Source: Lysinibacillus xylanilyticus
GTDB lineage: Bacteria > Bacillota > Bacilli > Bacillales_A > Planococcaceae
Direction: 5' to 3'
DNA: 64,000 nt
Assembly (NCBI RefSeq): GCF_001708185.1
Contig: NZ_MDDN01000003.1
Location: forward strand, 310,001 to 374,000
In this document: piece by piece, positions 1-9,650 of the stretch
Layout: every line of letters begins with the position of its first letter
Position numbering within the stretch: position 1 is the first letter of the stretch
Program-made: the position numbers and the translations under genes
Notes under the pieces: model-generated
Database searches by the model: none
What the model was told of the DNA's origin: nothing
Seen by the model: the letters and a program-made list of their open reading frames with translations, nothing else

Positions 1-610
1 TCAAAGCATCTCTTTCCACTAGGAAAAGTAGCATCATTCTTTCTACGTCTTTGTATTGATTTTTTTCCTGATCTAATAGTGAATTGATAGTAGTATATTT
101 ATAATTCATTGGTTTAGTGTATTGTTCAATATATTCTTCTTTTGTAAGATTCACCTTCTCCAATTGTTCAGTGAATTTCGCATTGTTCTCATTTATACTA
201 AGTTCAATCAATGTTTCAAGCTCTTTATCTATTTTTTCTTGAGTAGGTACTATCCCCTTTGATTGTGCGTAAGCATATAAAGATTCCAACTGTAAATAGG
301 ATTCAAATTCTAGTTTTTCATCAGACGTTACTATTGGATCCTTTTCCTCAGGATCTATTCCCAGAGAGAATTTTAATAACTTTTCATCAAAAACAATTGG
401 TATACTTGCTGATTGCTCCTGACTTCCACTGAATTGGGTATACAGAAATATACCAATACAAACTGTCAATATTATAGACATTACACTATATTGCCAACGC
501 CAAGACCTTTTTTTCATCTCACGCTGTTCTAAATGCTGTACAACATTGGTCATAACACGTTTTTTGCTTTCAGTTAAATCCTTTAATACCCTCACATCGA
601 CTTTACTCAT
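1..610 (-). CDS. Sigma-factor-linked single-pass membrane protein (partial)
   Basis: The reading frame starts at ATG 610 and runs off the left edge without a stop, giving at least 203 residues. The start overlaps the sigma factor stop by 8 bases, so the two are translationally coupled. The N-terminal ~40 residues are basic and cytoplasmic-looking, followed by one membrane helix (about residues 41-60, SVMSIILTVCIGIFLY). The rest is charged and external, with a helical stretch around residues 110-170 (TQEKIDKELETL...LTKEEYIEQY) that resembles the SurA N-terminal/PrsA-type chaperone fold. Position and topology fit an anti-sigma or sigma-regulated envelope protein. That role is inference; no anti-sigma zinc motif is visible. 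Confidence 0.6.
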   Translation of the reverse strand, partial: MSKVDVRVLKDLTESKKRVMTNVVQHLEQREMKKRSWRWQYSVMSIILTVCIGIFLYTQFSGSQEQSASIPIVFDEKLLKFSLGIDPEEKDPIVTSDEKLEFESYLQLESLYAYAQSKGIVPTQEKIDKELETLIELSINENNAKFTEQLEKVNLTKEEYIEQYTKPMNYKYTTINSLLDQEKNQYKDVERMMLLFLVERDAL

Positions 611-1124
611 GCAGTAGGACCTCCCATTCAATATGCTGAAGCTTTGGCTTTAATAGCTTTCGTCCACGACGTAGCCTTGTTTTCACCGTACTCTCCGGAA
701 TACTTAAAAGCTCGGCAATTTCAATAACAGGCATTTCCTCAAAATAAAAATAAATGAGGACCTCGCGCTGTTTTAATGGTAGTACTAAGATGGCGTTTTC
801 GATTAAAGTTTGTTCGTCTTGCTGCACTAGCATGTCCCTTTTCGTGACAGCCTGCTTGGCAAAAATCTTCTGTTGCACTTGTATTTTACGGTATGTCCAA
901 CTGCGTAAATAGTCTTTACTTTTGTTAATGACGAGCTTCGATAAATAGGCCCGTAATTCTCCTCTTTCTTCATAGTTTTGCTGATTATCGTAAAATTTAA
1001 TAAATACATCTTGCACGATATCTTCGGCACTTTGTAAATCCTTGACGTAATAAAAGGCTAGTCGGATGAGCCTTTCTGTATGCTGCTGCATTATTTCTTC
1101 GAGTTCTTTAATTTCAAGCAACAT
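603..1124 (-). CDS. ECF-type RNA polymerase sigma factor
   Basis: A 173-residue sigma-70 family protein with only regions 2 and 4. Region 2 is at about residues 15-75 (LIRLAFYYVKDLQSAEDIVQDVFIKF, the -10-binding and core-binding helices). Region 4 is at about residues 110-165 (LPLKQREVLIYFYFEEMPVIEIAELL then STVKTRLRRGRKLL, the -35 helix-turn-helix). Length is normal for the family. A GAGGGGG ribosome site precedes ATG 1124; the internal ATG at MQQHTE is a weaker alternative. It is the first gene of an operon with the overlapping membrane protein to its left, an arrangement typical of envelope-stress sigma/anti-sigma pairs. Its regulon cannot be read from the window. Confidence 0.9.
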   Translation of the reverse strand: MLLEIKELEEIMQQHTERLIRLAFYYVKDLQSAEDIVQDVFIKFYDNQQNYEERGELRAYLSKLVINKSKDYLRSWTYRKIQVQQKIFAKQAVTKRDMLVQQDEQTLIENAILVLPLKQREVLIYFYFEEMPVIEIAELLSIPESTVKTRLRRGRKLLKPKLQHIEWEVLLHE

Positions 1125-1318
1125 CTCTCCCCCTCTCTGCCCTATAAACGGTGCTCACAGTATAGAGGTTTGCTTTTTCTGTATTTTTTTAAAAAAAATT
1201 CTTGATTTTAGGTTTCCGAGAATGTATGAATCGATGTGCTATGCTGTTCTCCTTCCTTATCCGAGCAAATAAGGGCTTTTCCTGAGCGTATCCCTTTGCT
1301 ACCCGAGCAATTCCAGAC

Positions 1319-1765
1319 TCATTCTTCTAAATTTTTATCGGAAAAAGGCGTAATGACCGTTTTTTCAGTTGAAGACAGCACAATATTCGTTGAAGGCGTT
1401 CCATAAGGCATCGCATCATCGATAAATTGCTCTAATGTTTCCACTGAATTAGTTGCAATTTTTACAATATAACTAATTTCCCCCGCTACCCGATAGCATT
1501 CAAGGACATCGGGATGTGCGTTACAAAAATCCGAAAGACTTTTACAATCAATTGATTTAAATAAAATAATAGCTTGAATATCACGATTGATCTTTTTTAA
1601 ATTTACTTTTGCTCTATAACCTTCAATAATCCCCTGCTCTTCCAGTTTTCTTACACGTTCAATAACAGCTGGAGATGATAAATGAACCGTCGCCGCTAAT
1701 TCCTTCATCGAGATTTTCGCATTTTGCTGTAATTGCTGTAAAATTTCAGTATCTATTTGGTCCAT
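1319..1765 (-). CDS. Lrp/AsnC family transcriptional regulator
   Basis: About 148 residues. The N-terminal winged helix-turn-helix is at residues 1-60 (MDQIDTEILQQLQQNAKISMKEL...SSPAVIERVRKLEEQGII), followed by the RAM/AsnC ligand-binding domain (EISYIVKIATNSVETLEQFID). Start ATG 1765 is chosen because AGGTGG lies just upstream; the longer frame to 1828 begins with a hydrophobic run not found in the family. It is divergent from the DJ-1 gene, with a 28-base palindrome between them that may be its operator. Family members sense amino acids; the ligand here is unknown. Confidence 0.88.
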   Translation of the reverse strand: MDQIDTEILQQLQQNAKISMKELAATVHLSSPAVIERVRKLEEQGIIEGYRAKVNLKKINRDIQAIILFKSIDCKSLSDFCNAHPDVLECYRVAGEISYIVKIATNSVETLEQFIDDAMPYGTPSTNIVLSSTEKTVITPFSDKNLEE

Positions 1766-1833
1766 ATGTATCCACCTTTTTTTATAAATTAGATTAATTA
1801 AAATTCCTTTTATTATAAAGCAAATCATTCAAA

Positions 1834-1861
1834 TTACATTATACAGCTTCTGTAAATGTAA
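1834..1861. promoter_or_regulatory. Palindrome between lrp-like and DJ-1 genes
   Basis: The arms TTACATT(A)TACAG and CTGTAAATGTAA surround a central CTT and pair completely apart from one extra A in the left arm. It lies 46-73 bases before the DJ-1 ATG and 69 bases before the regulator ATG. This placement fits an operator shared by the divergent pair; binding by the Lrp-like protein is inferred. Confidence 0.5.
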
Positions 1862-1906
1862 AGCTTTATTCACTACAATTAAACGTACAAAAGGAGGCAA
1901 AACAAT

Positions 1907-2494
1907 ATGAAAAAAATTTTATTACTATTAGCAAATGGATTTGAAGCTGTAGAAGCGAGTGTTTTTACAGATGTACTTGGCTGGAATAAGTGGGAAGGTG
2001 ACGGCACAACAGAGGTCGTGACAGTAGGATTGCATCAGCAATTGCAATGTACATGGAACTTTAACGTTACCCCAGAAAAATTACTTCACGAAATTTCATT
2101 AGAGGACTTTGATGCTCTAGCGATTCCTGGAGGGTTTGAGGAAGCTGGCTTTTATGATGATGCCTTTAGTGAGGAATTTCAGGCAATTGTTCGTCATTTT
2201 GATGAACATAAAAAACCTATTGCTACGATTTGTGTAGCTTCCCTAATTCTAGGTCATAGCGGAATACTACATAATCGAAAAGCTACAACTTATAATCATC
2301 CAACTAGTAAACGATTAGGTCAGCTACAATCTTATGGTGCAGATATCGAGAATGAACGGATTGTTCAAACTGGGCATATTATTACATCTTCAAATCCTGG
2401 CACTGCATTCGACGTTGCATTCCGCTTACTGGAAATGCTGACCTCCGCGGAAAATACAAAAAAGGTAAAGGATTTAATGGGGTTTAACTCATAA
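1907..2494 (+). CDS. DJ-1/PfpI family protein
   Basis: A 195-residue single-domain protein of the DJ-1/ThiJ/PfpI glutamine-amidotransferase-like fold. The nucleophile elbow is ATICVAS (Cys at about residue 108), with the conserved early acid in LANGFEAVEASVF (about residue 14-17) and DALAIPGGFEEAGFY as the glycine-rich loop. Family roles include protein/nucleotide deglycase, chaperone or hydratase activity; which applies is not visible. AAAGGAGG precedes the ATG. It is transcribed divergently from the Lrp-like regulator and ends at a hairpin shared with the convergent LysR gene. Confidence 0.88.
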   Translation: MKKILLLLANGFEAVEASVFTDVLGWNKWEGDGTTEVVTVGLHQQLQCTWNFNVTPEKLLHEISLEDFDALAIPGGFEEAGFYDDAFSEEFQAIVRHFDEHKKPIATICVASLILGHSGILHNRKATTYNHPTSKRLGQLQSYGADIENERIVQTGHIITSSNPGTAFDVAFRLLEMLTSAENTKKVKDLMGFNS

Positions 2495-2500
2495 AAAATT

Positions 2501-2535
2501 GAAGCTGTCTTAAGGCGTTTAGTTGAGACAGCTTC
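2501..2535. terminator. Bidirectional hairpin terminator
   Basis: GAAGCTGTCT and AGACAGCTTC form a perfect 10-base stem between two convergent genes, flanked by an A run to the left and a T-rich stretch to the right. Confidence 0.75.
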
Positions 2536-2542
2536 ATTCTAT

Positions 2543-3394
2543 TTAATTTGATATTAATTGATATAATTTCGCTCCAAATTCTTTATTTTTCGTAACCAAT
2601 GAAATTGTTCTAGTTCTCCCAAAATTATTGATCGGTAAGGCAAAAAGCTGAAGATGACCGATATTTTTAGCCAGTAACTCTGGTACAATTGTAATCCCCA
2701 TACCTGACGTTATAGCCCCAAAAATAAAATCGCCAAAGTTCACTTCACTTTTGATATTAGGCTTATAGCCAAGCGCTTGTATTTGTTCTACTATATCCTT
2801 CCTTGAATCACAAGGAGCTTGATGAACAATAAGCGGCTCCTCACACAATTCTTCCAGATCCACTGCTGTTCTTGAATTAAAACGATGATTCAACGGAAAC
2901 ACAGCATAGTAAGGCTCCGTAAACAACTCGCAACTCCACAAAGATTCTTCGGAATATTTCACATCCACAAAGACTGCATCAAGTCTACCTTTTTGTAAAG
3001 ATTGCAACAGTTCATTTGAAGTATTTTGAATCATTAATGTTATAGGCCGATCTAGTTGCTTAAGTTCATTCATCTTGTTTGGCAAATAGTAAGTTGCTAA
3101 GCTAGGCAGACCACCAATTGCAATTGGGTTGCTCTGACTAAATTGCTGTAATTCTTCACGAATAGCTGTTATTTCAGTCAAAACTGGTGTAATGCGAGTG
3201 TAAAAACGTTCGCCAGCCTCAGTTAATTCAATACCAATGGATGTCCTAAGAAATAGCTCGATGCCAAGATTATTCTCTAGGTTTCGTATATGTTTACTTA
3301 GTGCCGGTTGAGAAAGATTAGTGATTTGAGCAGCTTTTGAAAAACTTTTCTGATTGGCTGCAGCAATAAAACTGTGTAACCATTCTACATTCAT
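2543..3394 (-). CDS. LysR family transcriptional regulator
   Basis: About 283 residues. The N-terminal helix-turn-helix (MNVEWLHSFIAAANQKSFSK...LSQPALSKHIRNLENNLG) is followed by the two-lobed substrate-binding domain, with a typical ending GITIVPELLAKNIG. ATG 3394 is preferred over the upstream in-frame start because GTGGAGG lies about 7 bases before it and the protein then begins at the normal family N-terminus. Divergent from an MFS exporter with two identical-arm palindromes between them, so it most likely regulates that exporter and itself. Confidence 0.9.
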   Translation of the reverse strand: MNVEWLHSFIAAANQKSFSKAAQITNLSQPALSKHIRNLENNLGIELFLRTSIGIELTEAGERFYTRITPVLTEITAIREELQQFSQSNPIAIGGLPSLATYYLPNKMNELKQLDRPITLMIQNTSNELLQSLQKGRLDAVFVDVKYSEESLWSCELFTEPYYAVFPLNHRFNSRTAVDLEELCEEPLIVHQAPCDSRKDIVEQIQALGYKPNIKSEVNFGDFIFGAITSGMGITIVPELLAKNIGHLQLFALPINNFGRTRTISLVTKNKEFGAKLYQLISN

Positions 3395-3411
3395 TATATT
3401 CCTCCACATCC

Positions 3412-3428
3412 TATAACGATTTGTTATA
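3412..3428. promoter_or_regulatory. LysR-type operator box 1
   Basis: TATAAC-N5-GTTATA, a perfect palindrome just upstream of the LysR ribosome site. It matches the T-N11-A symmetry of LysR boxes and would suit autoregulation. Confidence 0.6.
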
Positions 3429-3500
3429 CCCTTATAAAATAGTGATTGTTCCATATTCTTGTTTTTCTAGTAACCTATTAAATATAAAAGGTGCTTCGAT

Positions 3501-3517
3501 TATAACATAACGTTATA
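3501..3517. promoter_or_regulatory. LysR-type operator box 2
   Basis: A second TATAAC-N5-GTTATA with the same arms and spacing as the box 89 bases away, on the exporter side of the divergent region. The pair suggests two-site binding by the LysR protein. Confidence 0.6.
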
Positions 3518-3563
3518 GGTCGTCTATACTTAACATCTTTAATATTTTATGGAGGTTCAATAT

Positions 3564-4706
3564 ATGAAAAATGTTTTATTATTATCTTTCGGTATGTTTG
3601 CACTTGGCTTTGATGCCTATGTAATTGCAGGTCTTCTTCCAGGAATTAGCGATACGTATCAAAAAAGCACATCACAAGTCGGCCAGGCTGTGAGCATTTT
3701 TACATTATTTTACGCTATCTCAGCGCCGTTATTTTCTTCTTTACTCGCGGGAAAACCAATAAAAAAAATCTTAATATGGTCAATGCTTATCTTCACAATA
3801 GCGAATAGCATTACAGCTTTAGCACCGACCTTTTCTATTCTTCTACTATCGAGAGCAATTGCAGGGACAGGTGCTGGTTTATTTTCACCATTAGCTGTTG
3901 CGGCCTCTTCAAAGTTCGTTTCTAGTGAAAAGAGAGGGAGCGCTCTAGGGTTGACTATTGGAGGAATGAGTATGGGAACAGTGCTTGGCGTTCCCTTAGG
4001 CATCTATATATCAAACTTATTTGATTGGAAAGTAACACTTTGGCTATTAGTTATGATCGGTGTCATTGCTGTTTTATGTATGTATATTTTCCTGCCCGAT
4101 TTTCCAACAATGCCTCCCCCTGCACTTAACGAACGATTAAAGATGTTCCTCGATAGAAGAGTAACTATAACTGTAGGTATAACATTTTTCGCCAGTGTTG
4201 CAAGCCTAGGATTGTATACATATCTATCTCCCCTATTAGAAGAAATAGCAAGCTCAAGTAACTTAACGATATATCTTTGGGCATGGGGATTAGGTGGGCT
4301 GGTTGGAAGTATAATGATCGGTTACTTAATCGACTATTTCGGAAAACCAAAAACTTTGGTTACAATCATTTTATTTACTTTAACTTTATCCATAATTTGT
4401 TTACCATTAATGATTAACTTACCTATATTAAAGTACTTACCGTTCTTTGTCTGGGGAGCAATGGGTTGGGCATGTGTAGCACCTCAACAACATATTTTAC
4501 TATCATATCAGCCGAACAACGGGAGTTCGGCAGTGGCATTAAACAGTTCTGTAAATTATTTAGGAAGCGCAATTGGTGCAAGCTTAGGTGGAATTGTATT
4601 GTCCTTACAGATGGGAACTATAACATTGATTTATTTCGCCGTTATTTCTATGTCATTCGCAATTTGTTTACAGTTTTATAGTTTGAAGGGCAAATTTCGC
4701 GTTTAA
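3564..4706 (+). CDS. MFS drug/sugar efflux transporter (DHA1, 12 TM)
   Basis: About 380 residues with twelve hydrophobic helices and no large soluble domain. The family signature in the first half is seen as SRAIAGTGAGLFSPLAVAA, with a loop SSEKRGSALGLTIGGMSMG (motif C region of drug:H+ antiporters). ATG 3564 is preferred because the upstream ATG 3549 overlaps the GGAGG ribosome site that serves 3564. It resembles AraJ/YdhP-type exporters; substrate unknown. Probably controlled by the divergent LysR protein. Confidence 0.88.
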   Translation: MKNVLLLSFGMFALGFDAYVIAGLLPGISDTYQKSTSQVGQAVSIFTLFYAISAPLFSSLLAGKPIKKILIWSMLIFTIANSITALAPTFSILLLSRAIAGTGAGLFSPLAVAASSKFVSSEKRGSALGLTIGGMSMGTVLGVPLGIYISNLFDWKVTLWLLVMIGVIAVLCMYIFLPDFPTMPPPALNERLKMFLDRRVTITVGITFFASVASLGLYTYLSPLLEEIASSSNLTIYLWAWGLGGLVGSIMIGYLIDYFGKPKTLVTIILFTLTLSIICLPLMINLPILKYLPFFVWGAMGWACVAPQQHILLSYQPNNGSSAVALNSSVNYLGSAIGASLGGIVLSLQMGTITLIYFAVISMSFAICLQFYSLKGKFRV

Positions 4707-4733
4707 ACTTATTTAATAATTGCGGTTCTAACT

Positions 4734-5290
4734 ATGGATTTGATGATCCTATTCGTCACTTTGATGGTTAGAATCGCTATTTTGTGTTTCTATCCTTCTT
4801 TTCAAGGTGAGGCTTTCCGTCGTTTTGCATTTCTTTCCGTCGGTTTAGCCGTTCTTTCCGTCGTTTTGATGGTTCCATCCGTCGCTCTGACGATTCTTTC
4901 GGTCACTTCGATGGGATCTTCCGTCGTTGGAGATTCTTTCCGTCGGTTTAGCCGTTCTTTCCGTCGTTTCGATGGTTCCATCCGTCGCTCTGATGATTCT
5001 TTCCGTCACTTCGAAGGAACCTTCCGTCGTTGGAGATTCTTTCGTCGGTTTAGCCGTTCTTTCCGTCGTTTCGATGGTTCCATCCGTCGCTCTGATGATT
5101 CTTTCTACCACTTCAGCCACACTTTAAAGACCCTATCCGTCACTTTGGCGTTTCTATCCACGATTTCGGAGGTTCTATCCATCATTTCAGCAGTTCTATC
5201 CACGATTTCGGAGGTTCTATCCATCACTCATAGTTCTATTCGCCATTTCAGAAGTTCTATTCGCTACTTAATTGATTTCTATACTGACCA
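4734..5290. repeat. Higher-order tandem repeat of ~21-bp units
   Basis: A degenerate array built on a roughly 21-base unit (consensus TCTTTCCGTCGTTTCGATGG plus T). From 4832 five subunits are organised into a ~103-base super-unit starting at 4832, 4935 and 5038, the third copy losing one C and then diverging. Farther right the unit drifts to TCTATCCACGATTTCGGAGG-type repeats. Because 103 is not a multiple of three, the super-unit shifts frame at each copy and frames stay open on both strands, so the 217-codon forward and 91-codon reverse frames here are treated as repeat artefacts. No ribosome site serves them. It fills the space between two genes. Confidence 0.85.
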
Positions 5291-5300
5291 AGGAATGGAT

Positions 5301-5330
5301 AAAAAAACCGACTTCCCAGGAAATCGGTTT
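5301..5330 (-). terminator. Rho-independent terminator of the YcdB-type gene
   Basis: AAACCGA...TCGGTTT hairpin, with a run of seven T on the minus strand immediately after the stem. It is a near-copy of the terminator after aconitase at 6831-6860. Confidence 0.75.
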
Positions 5331-5383
5331 TATATTTTATATGATTACTCATCAGCCAACAAAAAACAATCCACCGAAAAAAG

Positions 5384-6790
5384 TTAAACGTTACTGACAA
5401 TAATTTCGCCAGTAGTCGCGTCAATATACCGGATAGGTGATCTAGTATGCCGATCACAAGCTTGATAGACAAGGTGATAGGACTCTTTGTCATCATCGTA
5501 ATTTTTGTCCCAAGCCAATTGAAAATCGACATTTTCTAGAAATTGACGATACGCTTCTTCCATAGAAATAGCTGGAACTGTAGGAATTTGGCTAAGTTCA
5601 TCCATATCAAAATTTGGTCCACTATAATAATCAATCTGACCTGTTGTACGATTCACAACGACGATAACCATATCAAGAGTAGCTATACCTTGATTATGGG
5701 CATGGAATATAAATGATTTTGATTTTCTTTCATCCTCTTCCTCATCTTCTTGAATTAATCGTTGAAGATACGGATAGTAATCAGGAATTATTTTCAGTAA
5801 AAAGTCTATTGCTATTTGATAACATACTTCTTGACTAAGCTGTAGATTTCCTAAACGTTCATGCAGCCAACCAAAGCTTCGTATTTTACCAGTTTTCTTT
5901 GAAATCATAGCTTTTACTGTATCTTCTGACCGCATTTTAAAAAAGCTATTTATCGATAAATCTTTATCGCTCATCTCCCAATCCCACTTACGCCACACAA
6001 TCCCTATCTCTGGTCCCATGTCTACTTCTCGAATCAGCTCCAGTTCATCTGTTATGCCAATGATTGCTTCCTTCGTAAATTCTTTGGCAATTAAGTTAGT
6101 TGGCAAAGGAGGAAGAGCAGCATAACTTTCAGGCTCATTTTCATCATGAACAATCGTTAATGATGGTTCTAGAGAATCTGCATGATACTTAAAAATTGAA
6201 TTTACTTCATAAACTAGATAAAGTCCGTCTTTCTTCACATTGTAAACACCATGACTTAGATTTGTAATTTCTAGTTGTAGCATTAATGTATTTCGTACAT
6301 GCTCCATTAAAGCTTCCTTAGAAACTAGCTTTGAAGGGATTTCAGGACTCGTTTTCACTCCGTTGTATTTAAATCTGACAATATTACCCATTGCATCAAC
6401 ATCTATAAAACAACCAGCATGTTCTAACGGTAAATCCATAACAATCTGTTCAAAATAAAAACGTTCCACTCCAGATAGTTCTTTAGCTTTTGAAAACGTT
6501 AAATCTTCCAGTGCAGATGGATAATGACTAAGTAAAAATTGTTCGGCACTTTTTCTTTTTTCATCAATAGATAAAGGATCAGCCTCAGAAACAGAATCAT
6601 TTTTTTCAATTGATAAGTATATGAGGTTTCCAGTGCAATCTAATTCTACAGTCATACTTTCATCTTGTTGTTCATTTACCCACGAAAACATCACAATTTT
6701 ATCTTCAGAATACTCTTCTATCATTAGTTTATAATGACTTGTTAATGGAACCATTGATAAAGCCCGTTCTTTTAGTTCACCTTTGTGCAA
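5384..6790 (-). CDS. YcdB/YcdC repeat protein (DUF4901-type)
   Basis: About 468 residues, acidic, without an evident signal peptide. It has repeated domains of about 110-150 residues, each with a helical part followed by beta strands reading like VDAMGNIVRFKYNGV, TGKIRSFGW, TTGQIDYYSG and ATTGEIIVSN, the pattern of the YcdB/YcdC (DUF4901) family of Bacillales. Function is unknown for the family. The frame is open into aconitase, but a TTG at 6790 has GGGGGG seven bases upstream; ATG 6754 is the alternative with a poor ribosome site. It follows the aconitase terminator and ends at a closely similar hairpin. Confidence 0.7.
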   Translation of the reverse strand: MHKGELKERALSMVPLTSHYKLMIEEYSEDKIVMFSWVNEQQDESMTVELDCTGNLIYLSIEKNDSVSEADPLSIDEKRKSAEQFLLSHYPSALEDLTFSKAKELSGVERFYFEQIVMDLPLEHAGCFIDVDAMGNIVRFKYNGVKTSPEIPSKLVSKEALMEHVRNTLMLQLEITNLSHGVYNVKKDGLYLVYEVNSIFKYHADSLEPSLTIVHDENEPESYAALPPLPTNLIAKEFTKEAIIGITDELELIREVDMGPEIGIVWRKWDWEMSDKDLSINSFFKMRSEDTVKAMISKKTGKIRSFGWLHERLGNLQLSQEVCYQIAIDFLLKIIPDYYPYLQRLIQEDEEEDERKSKSFIFHAHNQGIATLDMVIVVVNRTTGQIDYYSGPNFDMDELSQIPTVPAISMEEAYRQFLENVDFQLAWDKNYDDDKESYHLVYQACDRHTRSPIRYIDATTGEIIVSNV

Positions 6791-6830
6791 AACAAAGCCC
6801 CCCAATACGAATTTTTTTCTATGTATAGAC

Positions 6831-6860
6831 AAAAACCGACCTCCTAAGAGATCGGTTTTT
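6831..6860 (-). terminator. Rho-independent terminator of aconitase
   Basis: Stem AAAACCGATCT / AGGTCGGTTTT read on the minus strand, ending in a T run, starting about 13 bases after the aconitase stop. Confidence 0.8.
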
Positions 6861-6872
6861 ATATTTAAATGA

Positions 6873-9578
6873 TTACTCAGCAGCTTTTGCGCGAAGTACC
6901 ATTTGAAGGATACCACCATGACGGTAGTAGTCTACTTCTACCTCTGAGTCGAAACGAGCTAAAGCTTGGAAAGTTTTAACTGAACCGTCTTCAGATTTAG
7001 CAGTAACTGTTAAGATTTCACGTGGTTTTACGCTGTCAGTAATGTTAACAGAGATTTCTTCTTTACCAGTTAAGCCTAAAGTTTCAGCTGATTCACCTGG
7101 CATGAATTGAAGTGGAAGAACACCCATCATTACTAAGTTAGAACGGTGGATACGCTCGTAAGATTGTGCGATAACAGTTTTCACGCCAAGTAGGAATGTA
7201 CCTTTCGCAGCCCAGTCACGAGAAGAACCCATACCGTAGTCGTTACCAGCAAGTACTACTAAGCCAGTACCTTGCTCTTGGTATTTCATACATGCGTCAT
7301 AGATGTACTCTACTTCGCCTGTTGGCCAGTAAGTAGTGAATCCACCCTCTGTACCAGGAGCAACTTGGTTACGGATACGGATGTTTGCAAATGTACCACG
7401 CATCATAACTTCGTGGTTACCACGACGAGAACCGTATGAGTTGAAGTCACGGATTGCAACACCGTTTTCGATTAAATATTTACCTGCAGGTGTATCTTTA
7501 CCGATTGCACCAGCTGGAGAAATATGGTCAGTTGTAATTGAGTCACCGAACTTCGCCATAATGCGTAAGCCGTCTAAGCCTTTAATAGCTTCTGGCTCTT
7601 TCGCAAGACCTTGGAAGAATGGTGGGTTTTGGATGTAAGTTGATTTATCATCAAATGTGTATAGAGACTCCGTTGATGTTTCAATTGCATTCCATTTTTC
7701 GTTCGCTGTGAATACAGTTTCGTATTCTTTTTGGAATAATTCACGGTTAACTACAGTACCTAATACAGCGTTAACTTCTTCAGTTGTAGGCCAGATATCA
7801 GCGAAGAATACTTCGTTGCCATCTTTGTCTTTACCGAATGAATCTTTTTGTAGGTCAACATCCACAGTACCAGCAAGTGCATAAGCAACAACAAGTGGTG
7901 GTGAAGCTAAGTAGTTAGCTTTTACAAGTGGGTGTACGCGACCTTCGAAGTTACGGTTACCAGAAAGAACTGATGTTACGAATAAGTCGTTATCTTTGAT
8001 AGCTTCTTCGATTTCAGGAAGTAATGGACCTGAGTTACCGATACATGTTGTACAACCGTAACCTACAGTGTTGAAGCCGATTTGGTCAAGGTATGTTTGT
8101 AAACCTGAATCTTCAAGGTAACCAGTTACTACTTTAGAACCTGGTGCTAAAGAAGTTTTTACCCATTTAGGCACTGTTAGGCCTTTTTCTACAGCTTTTT
8201 TCGCAACTAAACCAGCAGCGATTAATACGTATGGGTTAGATGTATTTGTACAAGAAGTGATGGCAGCGATTGCTACAGCACCTGTTGGGATTTCTACATC
8301 ACCTTCAGCAAATTTAGCTACAGATGTTTTAGCGAATTCAGCATCAGTTAAACCGAAACCTTGTGTACCTTGTGGTGCCACTACTGCTTCTTTGTAACGA
8401 GTACGCATTTGAGATAGTGGAATTAAGTCTTGTGGACGTTTTGGACCAGAAAGGTTTGGTTCGATTTCAGATAAGTTTACTTCTAATACGTCAGTGTAAA
8501 CTGGCTCTAAAGTTGGATCGAAGAACATGTGGTTAGCTTTTAAGTAAGATTCTACAACCGCGATGTGCTCTTCGTCACGACCAGTTAAACGCATGTAGTT
8601 TAATGATTCTTCGTCAATTGCGAAGAAACCACATGTAGCACCATATTCAGGAGCCATGTTAGAGATTGTCGCACGGTCAGCTAGTGGTAATTTAGTTACG
8701 CCAGGTCCGAAGAACTCAACGAATTTACCAACTACGCCACGTTGACGTAATACTTGAGTTACTTTTAATGCTAAGTCAGTAGCAGTAGTTCCGTTTGGAA
8801 GATCGCCAACTAATTTAACACCGATAACTTCTGGGATTGGGAAGTATGAAGGTTGACCAAGCATACCTGCTTCAGCTTCGATACCACCAACGCCCCATCC
8901 AAGAACGCCGATACCGTTGATCATTGTTGTATGTGAGTCAGTACCTACTACTGAGTCTGGGAATGTTTCGAATGTACCGTCTGTATTTTCGTTTACGTGT
9001 ACAACTGGAGCTAAATACTCTAAGTTTACTTGGTGAACGATACCAGTTGCTGGTGGTACAGCACGGAAGTTGTTGTAAGCAGTTTGAGCCCATTTTAAGA
9101 AGTTATAACGCTCAGCGTTACGTTCGAATTCAAGGTCCATGTTTGCTGCTAATGCAGATGCATTACCGTATTTGTCAACTTGTACTGAGTGGTCAATTAC
9201 AAGGTCAACTGGAATAGCAGGGTTGATTTTGCTTGGGTCGCCGCCCATTTCTTTCATTGCTGAACGAAGAGATGCAAGGTCAACTACTACTGGTACACCA
9301 GTAAAGTCTTGTAATACAACGCGAGAAGGTTTGAATGGTACTTCTGCTTCTGGATCTGCACCGTTACCCCATTTTGCTAATTCGTTTACGTGCTCTTCTT
9401 TGATAACATATGCATCATATTGACGTAAAACAGATTCTAATAATACTTTGATTGAGTAAGGAAGGTTTGAAACTTTTGCAACGCCAGCTTTTTCAATCGC
9501 AGCTAAGTCATAATAATTATAAGTTTTACCATTAACTTCGAATGATGCGCGGCTGTTGTGTAAATTACCTTGTGCCAT
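6873..9578 (-). CDS. acnA: Aconitate hydratase A
   Basis: A 901-residue cytoplasmic TCA-cycle enzyme that interconverts citrate and isocitrate through cis-aconitate, using a [4Fe-4S] cluster. The three cluster cysteines are visible: TSCTNTSNP (about residue 437) and YGCTTCIGN (about residues 503 and 506). Other family motifs include [19 protein letters not shown] in the first half and [16 protein letters not shown] in the C-terminal swivel domain, which carries substrate-binding arginine and serine. Length is full for AcnA/CitB. AGGGGGATC precedes the ATG. Monocistronic, with its own terminator. A CcpC-type operator and promoter lie upstream. In Bacillus the apo-protein also binds iron-responsive RNA; that is family knowledge. 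Confidence 0.97.
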   Translation of the reverse strand: MAQGNLHNSRASFEVNGKTYNYYDLAAIEKAGVAKVSNLPYSIKVLLESVLRQYDAYVIKEEHVNELAKWGNGADPEAEVPFKPSRVVLQDFTGVPVVVDLASLRSAMKEMGGDPSKINPAIPVDLVIDHSVQVDKYGNASALAANMDLEFERNAERYNFLKWAQTAYNNFRAVPPATGIVHQVNLEYLAPVVHVNENTDGTFETFPDSVVGTDSHTTMINGIGVLGWGVGGIEAEAGMLGQPSYFPIPEVIGVKLVGDLPNGTTATDLALKVTQVLRQRGVVGKFVEFFGPGVTKLPLADRATISNMAPEYGATCGFFAIDEESLNYMRLTGRDEEHIAVVESYLKANHMFFDPTLEPVYTDVLEVNLSEIEPNLSGPKRPQDLIPLSQMRTRYKEAVVAPQGTQGFGLTDAEFAKTSVAKFAEGDVEIPTGAVAIAAITSCTNTSNPYVLIAAGLVAKKAVEKGLTVPKWVKTSLAPGSKVVTGYLEDSGLQTYLDQIGFNTVGYGCTTCIGNSGPLLPEIEEAIKDNDLFVTSVLSGNRNFEGRVHPLVKANYLASPPLVVAYALAGTVDVDLQKDSFGKDKDGNEVFFADIWPTTEEVNAVLGTVVNRELFQKEYETVFTANEKWNAIETSTESLYTFDDKSTYIQNPPFFQGLAKEPEAIKGLDGLRIMAKFGDSITTDHISPAGAIGKDTPAGKYLIENGVAIRDFNSYGSRRGNHEVMMRGTFANIRIRNQVAPGTEGGFTTYWPTGEVEYIYDACMKYQEQGTGLVVLAGNDYGMGSSRDWAAKGTFLLGVKTVIAQSYERIHRSNLVMMGVLPLQFMPGESAETLGLTGKEEISVNITDSVKPREILTVTAKSEDGSVKTFQALARFDSEVEVDYYRHGGILQMVLRAKAAE

Positions 9579-9650
9579 TTGCGGATCCCCCTAAATATCT
9601 TTTTGAAAAGGCCTATTTAAAAAAATTAAAGCATCTTTTCTCCAATACCC

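Noticed and set aside
4734..5387. 217-codon forward frame and 91-codon reverse frame with repetitive products
   Set aside because: No ribosome site, frames open on both strands, and a 103-base repeat period that changes frame each copy; explained by the tandem repeat.
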